A DNA stretch of 64,000 nt from Winogradskyella haliclonae (GTDB taxonomy: Bacteria; Bacteroidota; Bacteroidia; Flavobacteriales; Flavobacteriaceae), in contig NZ_BMDQ01000001.1 in assembly GCF_014635865.1 (NCBI RefSeq), positions 744,001 to 808,000 on the forward strand. Direction: 5' to 3'. Shown here one piece after another: positions 60,801 to 64,000 of this stretch. Numbering within the stretch: the first letter of the stretch is position 1; every line of letters begins with the position of its first letter. The position numbers and the translations under genes are program-made. The notes under the pieces are model-generated. The model saw only the letters and a program-made list of their open reading frames with translations. It was not told where the DNA came from and made no database searches.

Positions 60801-63689
60801 GGAAGTATCTGAAATTTCTGTAACAGCACCCGATGTATCTATTGGAGATGTTAGATTGCTTATGGTTAAGGTAGTCCCATCATCAGATAAGGTAATGTTA
60901 TCGTCAGAGTTGGATCCCACGTCTTCAATAGTCAACACACCAGCATCCAGACTTACTAAAGTTTCTTGGGTGGCAACTGTTACTGTAAATTCACAAATCA
61001 CTTCATTGCCACAGGCATCTGTTATCGAGAAGGTGTTTGTCGTTACCCCTTCCGGGAACAGTTCTCCGGAAGCAAGTCCTGCTGTTTGTGTAATCGTAGC
61101 ATCCCCGCAAATATCGACAGCCTCTGGAAGATTGTAGGTAATCATGGCTTCGGTATCTCCATCTGCCAGTTCAAAGACAATATCTTCTGGGCATGAAATG
61201 AGTTCTGGTGCCCTGGTATCTGTAACGGTAATGGTTTGTACACAGGTACTTTCATTTCCTATTTCATCGGTCGCGGTCCACGTTCGTGTAATTACTTCTG
61301 AAACCCCACAGCCATCTACCACCACATCATCAAAGGTGACCGTTACTGCCCCTGCATTATCTGTTGCCGTTGCTGTTCCCGTTTCAGAAGGATTTGTATC
61401 TACGGTACCATCTACCGTAGAATCGGTGGCTTGAATATTGATTTGCCACGAACCTAAGAAGCCGTCATCTCCTTGTGCGTTATCTGCGACTTGTAGGATC
61501 CAATTTCCTTCAAACGGACTTCCATTGGTAATGATTTCATCTATAAAATCTTTAAAAACATCCTGTTCTTGTGCATTTTCTGTTCCTGCCATCGGACGAT
61601 ATTCACAAATACCATCATCCTGACAAATCACCCCATCATTACCCACAGTATCTTCCCCCATTAGATTGCCATCTACAGCAGCTGCATCACTAAAAGTGAT
61701 CGGGGAACTTGAACTTAAGTCACTAGATTCTGCTAGGCCATCTGCTATTAAATTTACAGATTCACCTCCAGGAGCGATTAGATTAATCGTTAAATCTCCT
61801 GTCCATGTATGATCAATCGCTAAATCAACGGTAATATCTAATACATCTGCGTCATCAATGAGATTACTTACATTTAATGTACTAGAGAAGCTATTATTAT
61901 CTGTAATGTTAATAGGTGTGTCGGTACTAGCCGTAGAGAATACACTTACAGCGCCATCGGCACAATCAATGGTTACGTCATCTGGACAACTAATTACTGG
62001 TGGGGTAGCATCTCTAAAAAGCGACAGGTCATTTCCATCCCCTCCTACATAACTTAAGACACCCTCATAGTCACCAAATGTCACCGTACTCCCTTCAGGC
62101 AATCCATTAAACGTTCCATTTATAGCATCAGTACCATCATTATTGATGAGTATGATTTCAGCTTCATTGGGTATCGCTGTAAATCCTCCTTGTGGTGTAA
62201 AATTACCGTTACTTATATTCACGGTACCATTGACTATCAATTGATCAAAGTTGGCTTCGGTATCTCCCGTTACATTGGGTGCAAAATTTCCATTTATATC
62301 AAAATCTATCGCCCCATTAATGGTCGTATCTCCTGTGAGAACACCTTCAGATTCAGTAACTTCAAAGGTTCCTCCTACAGTGATTGGGAAGTTTTGTGTA
62401 TTAATTTGAAAATCACCTATGTTAATATCATTACCCGCTCCGTTTAAGGTGAGTGCATTGGCAAAAGAAACATCGTTATCCTGCCCATCAATACCTGCAA
62501 TGGTAATACCCGAAGTGATATCAGCTATAGGTACGGTTACCGTAGTTCCATCAGGGAGTAGAGTAGCACCTATGACATTTGGACTTAATAAACCACTAAC
62601 AGAAAGTGTAGTGCCATCATTAGCGATCGTTAATTGTAAATCATCAAGGGTCTCGATATCGAGAATGGTCAATCCTCCATCAAATACAACAAGTGTCTCA
62701 GCAGGATTTTCTTCTATAGTCACATCAAAAGAACAGGTAGCTATATTTCCATAGGCATCGGTCACTTCAAACATGTTGGTGGTAGTACCTACTGGAAATG
62801 TTCCGCCAGATGCGATGCCCGAAGTAAGAGTTGCTTCTGAAGATTGCCCTTCAATTTGTATAAGAAAACGTCTTTCAACAGTTGCATTTCTATCATTCCA
62901 TGTTCCGTTAGGTAACATGACTGCATAATCTTCATTGCCAGAATTATTGGGTTCGCCAGAAGCCCAATTCTCATAACCGTCATTTTCTGAACCCGCATAC
63001 CAAAGAAAAGAACCTTCAATAAATCGATCTGTGTATCCTAATAACACCTGAACATTGGTTGCTCCCGTTACAAAATTTACAGCTTCTCTTAACCAATCAT
63101 TATGTTCTTGATCAATGACAGTTACAAGATTACCACCAGCGAGATTTGCTTCATTGAAACCGTCTTCTAATAGTATAGGAAAATCAGACAGATAGTAGTT
63201 ACGTATATCTCCATCAGGATCGGTATAGACACCTAAATGTATAAAATCATTCGGTGTTTCTGTGGTACAATCAACCACTGTTGGGGTATCATAGGTCACT
63301 ATAGTTTCCGTATTACCAAAGGGTAATTCCAATAAGATATCATCTGGACATGTGATTACAGGATCTTGTCCATCTGTAATAAAAACAGTAGTACTACAAA
63401 ATGCGTTTTGACCCGAGGTGTCCTGAACAATAAGACTCACGGTTTGTGGACCTACATCATCACAATCAAAGAAAGAAGGATTGATAGAACGTATGATAAC
63501 CGATTCTCCAGCAGAAGCACCACTACCATTACTTATCTGGCTAAATGTAATGGTTCGAGTACCATCAGCACCTAAAGCAAAGGATCGGTCTTCACGACAA
63601 TTAACAAATGGACTGTCTTGTGCAGATACATTGATTTGCCATAACGATACAATGACAAGCCATAAAACTAAAGGGGTATTTATTTTCAT
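57876..63689 (-). CDS. 1937-residue mosaic adhesin-like protein with HYR, C-type-lectin-like and P-domain modules
   Basis: Signal peptide to about residue 23. A HYR module begins near 110 (ITCPDDILLELP) and is interrupted at about 150-282 by a C-type-lectin-like domain with EPN (246-248) and WND (264-266), the residues of a Ca/sugar site. A second HYR start (ISCPDDVTIDC, 567-577) is interrupted at about 590-755 by a proprotein-convertase-type P-domain (HTWTGDLTINLIAP; FEGNWILQVADNAQG). A third HYR follows near 830. Two beta-solenoid regions end in FNGLPEGSTVTFGDYEGVLS and FNGFPEGASISFGNYNGIIS, each then SYVGGDGND. Near the end GDTDGDGEISFANDGNS and DGDMDLNSNASFQDDLNN look like dockerin-type calcium loops. 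No T9SS sorting domain is visible; it ends in a helical tail. Confidence 0.8.
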   Translation of the reverse strand: MKINTPLVLWLVIVSLWQINVSAQDSPFVNCREDRSFALGADGTRTITFSQISNGSGASAGESVIIRSINPSFFDCDDVGPQTVSLIVQDTSGQNAFCSTTVFITDGQDPVITCPDDILLELPFGNTETIVTYDTPTVVDCTTETPNDFIHLGVYTDPDGDIRNYYLSDFPILLEDGFNEANLAGGNLVTVIDQEHNDWLREAVNFVTGATNVQVLLGYTDRFIEGSFLWYAGSENDGYENWASGEPNNSGNEDYAVMLPNGTWNDRNATVERRFLIQIEGQSSEATLTSGIASGGTFPVGTTTNMFEVTDAYGNIATCSFDVTIEENPAETLVVFDGGLTILDIETLDDLQLTIANDGTTLSVSGLLSPNVIGATLLPDGTTVTVPIADITSGITIAGIDGQDNDVSFANALTLNGAGNDINIGDFQINTQNFPITVGGTFEVTESEGVLTGDTTINGAIDFDINGNFAPNVTGDTEANFDQLIVNGTVNISNGNFTPQGGFTAIPNEAEIILINNDGTDAINGTFNGLPEGSTVTFGDYEGVLSYVGGDGNDLSLFRDATPPVISCPDDVTIDCADGAVSVFSTASTDTPINITDNNSFSSTLNVSNLIDDADVLDITVDLAIDHTWTGDLTINLIAPGGESVNLIADGLAESSDLSSSSPITFSDAAAVDGNLMGEDTVGNDGVICQDDGICEYRPMAGTENAQEQDVFKDFIDEIITNGSPFEGNWILQVADNAQGDDGFLGSWQINIQATDSTVDGTVDTNPSETGTATATDNAGAVTVTFDDVVVDGCGVSEVITRTWTATDEIGNESTCVQTITVTDTRAPELISCPEDIVFELADGDTEAMITYNLPEAVDICGDATITQTAGLASGELFPEGVTTNTFSITDACGNEVICEFTVTVATQETLVSLDAGVLTIEDVGSNSDDNITLSDDGTTLTISNLTSPIDTSGAVTEISDTSVTIALADITNGIVITTDGGTNTVTVAASTATAIDIQGDNTATIALDAIDTGSLTISGFTEITDVGSQIIVTGTTSLTSSGQIAINDGEGSHEFDGTVTLSATRVTLSAGADLTMGEVTISANDPLQNFLIANPGTLTLDGNITITDINTNLFLAGSGGIDQQSGIINKGFLILQGNGTPSATLDQPNTVDAIAVRNPFVTTASALANLSFTNATDTFLADIYVDEFTLTAPKFDLEPGFTEIVKNGTGESNFNADMEVISSSNGTVLFNHNAGTINFNGENNNLNGRMTYNGATGTVTNFNSDVTDLPVGGPGKSFTFGFLNNTTGTIDIGDLSVDILNEANFFGVNTLMTGFPFLNGGPTTISDNATITPGGGTFGLRYNFEDLIMNTGATFAPYIVGDSTFDFDSLEAENVTLNDANLAPTGGFIAQTAGELIIVNNTGANPVLGIFNGFPEGASISFGNYNGIISYVGGDGNDITLSPDPDNLTTVLISEYQPLFSPSSNPQTIEIFGAAGSVFEGTFVVIEGDFDNDPGPGTVVSADTFSGTFDANGLLTTTIPNINNPSHTVVLTTSFTGTVDSGNDDGTDIDTDNDGVADDLSAFGLILDAIGVGDGGICCPVDRLYGTDFGGIDLPSIGGIPGSIFRDASNGDFFQISDTSGNIFDNTGATVGASIFDITPTLNGTFGNINPATIIVLDIQVYLQGASLNPNIGQESLMRDDLRVAGLLPTTSPYGDGLTATFPNGEPNNNIVDWVWVELRDATDNTLVVDAQSALLQRDGDVVKTDGTNGLNFAIPSDNYYVVVKHRNHLGIMSTTPIALNSSPTTVDFTDAVNPITFGTGAQTTIGMPTGVLGMWAGDTDGDGEISFANDGNSILFEVLFDPANTSFSSLFTGADDYYDGDMDLNSNASFQDDLNNLLFNVLFHPSNSSFSSLFTFSEQLPTVSTIRILDTEVLERRAYMQEMLQEVQKLIENNN

Positions 63690-63712
63690 GATTATAAGTT
63701 TAAAATCATATA

Positions 63713-63720
63713 CAAAATTA
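63713..63720 (-). promoter_or_regulatory. Promoter -7 element of the mosaic-protein gene
   Basis: The minus strand reads TAATTTTG, matching TAnnTTTG, 24 bases before the start at 63689. A TTG at normal spacing is not visible; one lies about 30 bases upstream. Confidence 0.45.
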
Positions 63721-63764
63721 TCTCTGAGATATAGCTTAAGAAATAAGTGACAACTCTTAATTTT

Positions 63765-63781
63765 TACGTAGTGGTACGTAG
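63765..63781. repeat. TACGTAG direct/inverted repeat upstream of the mosaic-protein gene
   Basis: TACGTAG occurs twice (63765-63771 and 63775-63781), ten bases apart, and TACGTA is itself a palindrome. The spacing of one helical turn suggests a dimeric regulator site. A related CGTAA-containing stretch occurs at 63983-64000. Confidence 0.35.
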
Positions 63782-63801
63782 ACTTTATGGTAACGATAAA
63801 A

Positions 63802-63831
63802 AAGACCTCCTTAATGATTTAAGGAGGTCTT
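63802..63831 (-). terminator. Terminator for a minus-strand unit beyond the right edge
   Basis: AAGACCTCCTTAA (63802-63814) and TTAAGGAGGTCTT (63819-63831) form a perfect 13-base stem with loop TGAT. On the minus strand it is followed by a run of T (TTTTTTATCG); on the plus strand no T-run follows. It therefore ends transcription entering from beyond 64000. Confidence 0.88.
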
Positions 63832-64000
63832 GACACATACTTAGTTAATTTTCCCTTTAACAAATTACCAAGCTTGTATCTGTCAACTATTAACCCATTA
63901 ACACAATAGGGAATTAACTATTACCGTAACTATGTTTTAACGATAATAAATTGCAAATTAAGATGGTATTACATAATACCAAATACGTAATAACACGTAA
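63832..64000. other. Right-edge non-coding stretch
   Basis: I see no supportable gene here; all frames are short and AT-rich. It contains the palindrome GGTATTA-CA-TAATACC (63965-63980) and, next to it, TACGTAA and CACGTAA, related to the repeat at 63765. Together with 63690-63801 this makes an intergenic region of about 310 bases around the terminator. Confidence 0.4.

Noticed and set aside
60256..61434. Several plus-strand open frames of 76-146 codons
   Set aside because: All are antisense to the mosaic-protein gene, whose threonine- and valine-rich codons open the opposite strand; none shows a recognisable domain.
1..64000. CRISPR arrays, insertion sequences, integrases, prophage genes or rRNA
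   Set aside because: None were found on reading; the only RNA gene seen is tRNA-Asn and the only repeated DNA is dyads, operators and protein-level repeats.

Overview
The window looks like a chromosomal segment of a marine member of the Flavobacteriaceae (Bacteroidetes). The evidence is low G+C DNA, Bacteroidetes-type promoters (-7 element TAnnTTTG, sometimes with TTG about 19-20 bases upstream), SusC/SusD proteins, type IX secretion (T9SS) sorting domains, many lipoproteins with acidic residues after the lipid cysteine, and an alginate utilisation locus of the kind described in marine flavobacteria. Genus and species cannot be fixed from sequence reading alone. No prophage, insertion sequence, integrase or CRISPR array was seen.

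Left part (1-24500). A heme-biosynthesis operon on the minus strand runs hemA, hemC-hemD fusion, hemE, an EI24 membrane protein, a GNAT acetyltransferase, hemF and hemB (cut by the left edge). Divergent from it on the plus strand are an AraC regulator, hemH, a MATE exporter, a large BNR-repeat secreted protein and a HemJ/CopD-like protein. Every step from glutamyl-tRNA to heme except HemL is therefore represented. A histidine kinase, an enoyl-CoA hydratase, a radical SAM protein, a vanadium-haloperoxidase-like lipoprotein with an ASPIC/UnbV partner, and a second AraC regulator follow.

Middle part (24500-37800). Housekeeping genes (HD hydrolase, PlsC, bacilliredoxin, TerB-DnaJ protein, SCO protein, RseP, tRNA-Asn, EamA exporter) flank a metal-homeostasis block: TonB receptor, thioredoxin-like protein, DtxR/MntR-type regulator and ZIP transporter on the plus strand, and feoA, feoB and two tiny satellite proteins on the minus strand. 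A 34-base perfect dyad sits at the TonB-receptor promoter. Related TTTAGA-type dyads lie before feoA and before the heme-cluster AraC gene, suggesting one metal-responsive regulon.

Right part (37800-56800). This is a near-complete alginate locus, all on the minus strand. A SusC-led operon encodes SusC, SusD, two PKD lipoproteins, a PL7 lyase, a GntR/FadR-type regulator, an MFS transporter, an SDR reductase, KDG kinase and KDPG aldolase. A second unit encodes a two-module lyase and KdgF. A third encodes a PL7 lipoprotein and a T9SS repeat protein. The SusC and PL7 promoters share one architecture: TTG, 19 bases, TAnnTTTG, overlapped by two TTGGTWWACCAA-like operators set 13 bases apart. Alginate would be cut at the surface, imported by SusCD, linearised by KdgF to the keto-uronate DEH, reduced to KDG, phosphorylated and split to pyruvate and glyceraldehyde-3-phosphate.

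Far right (56800-64000). A two-gene unit encodes a 1937-residue mosaic adhesin-like protein (HYR modules with an inserted C-type-lectin-like domain and an inserted P-domain) and a small T9SS-sorted protein. The last 170 bases hold a terminator for a minus-strand unit beyond the window and some palindromic DNA.
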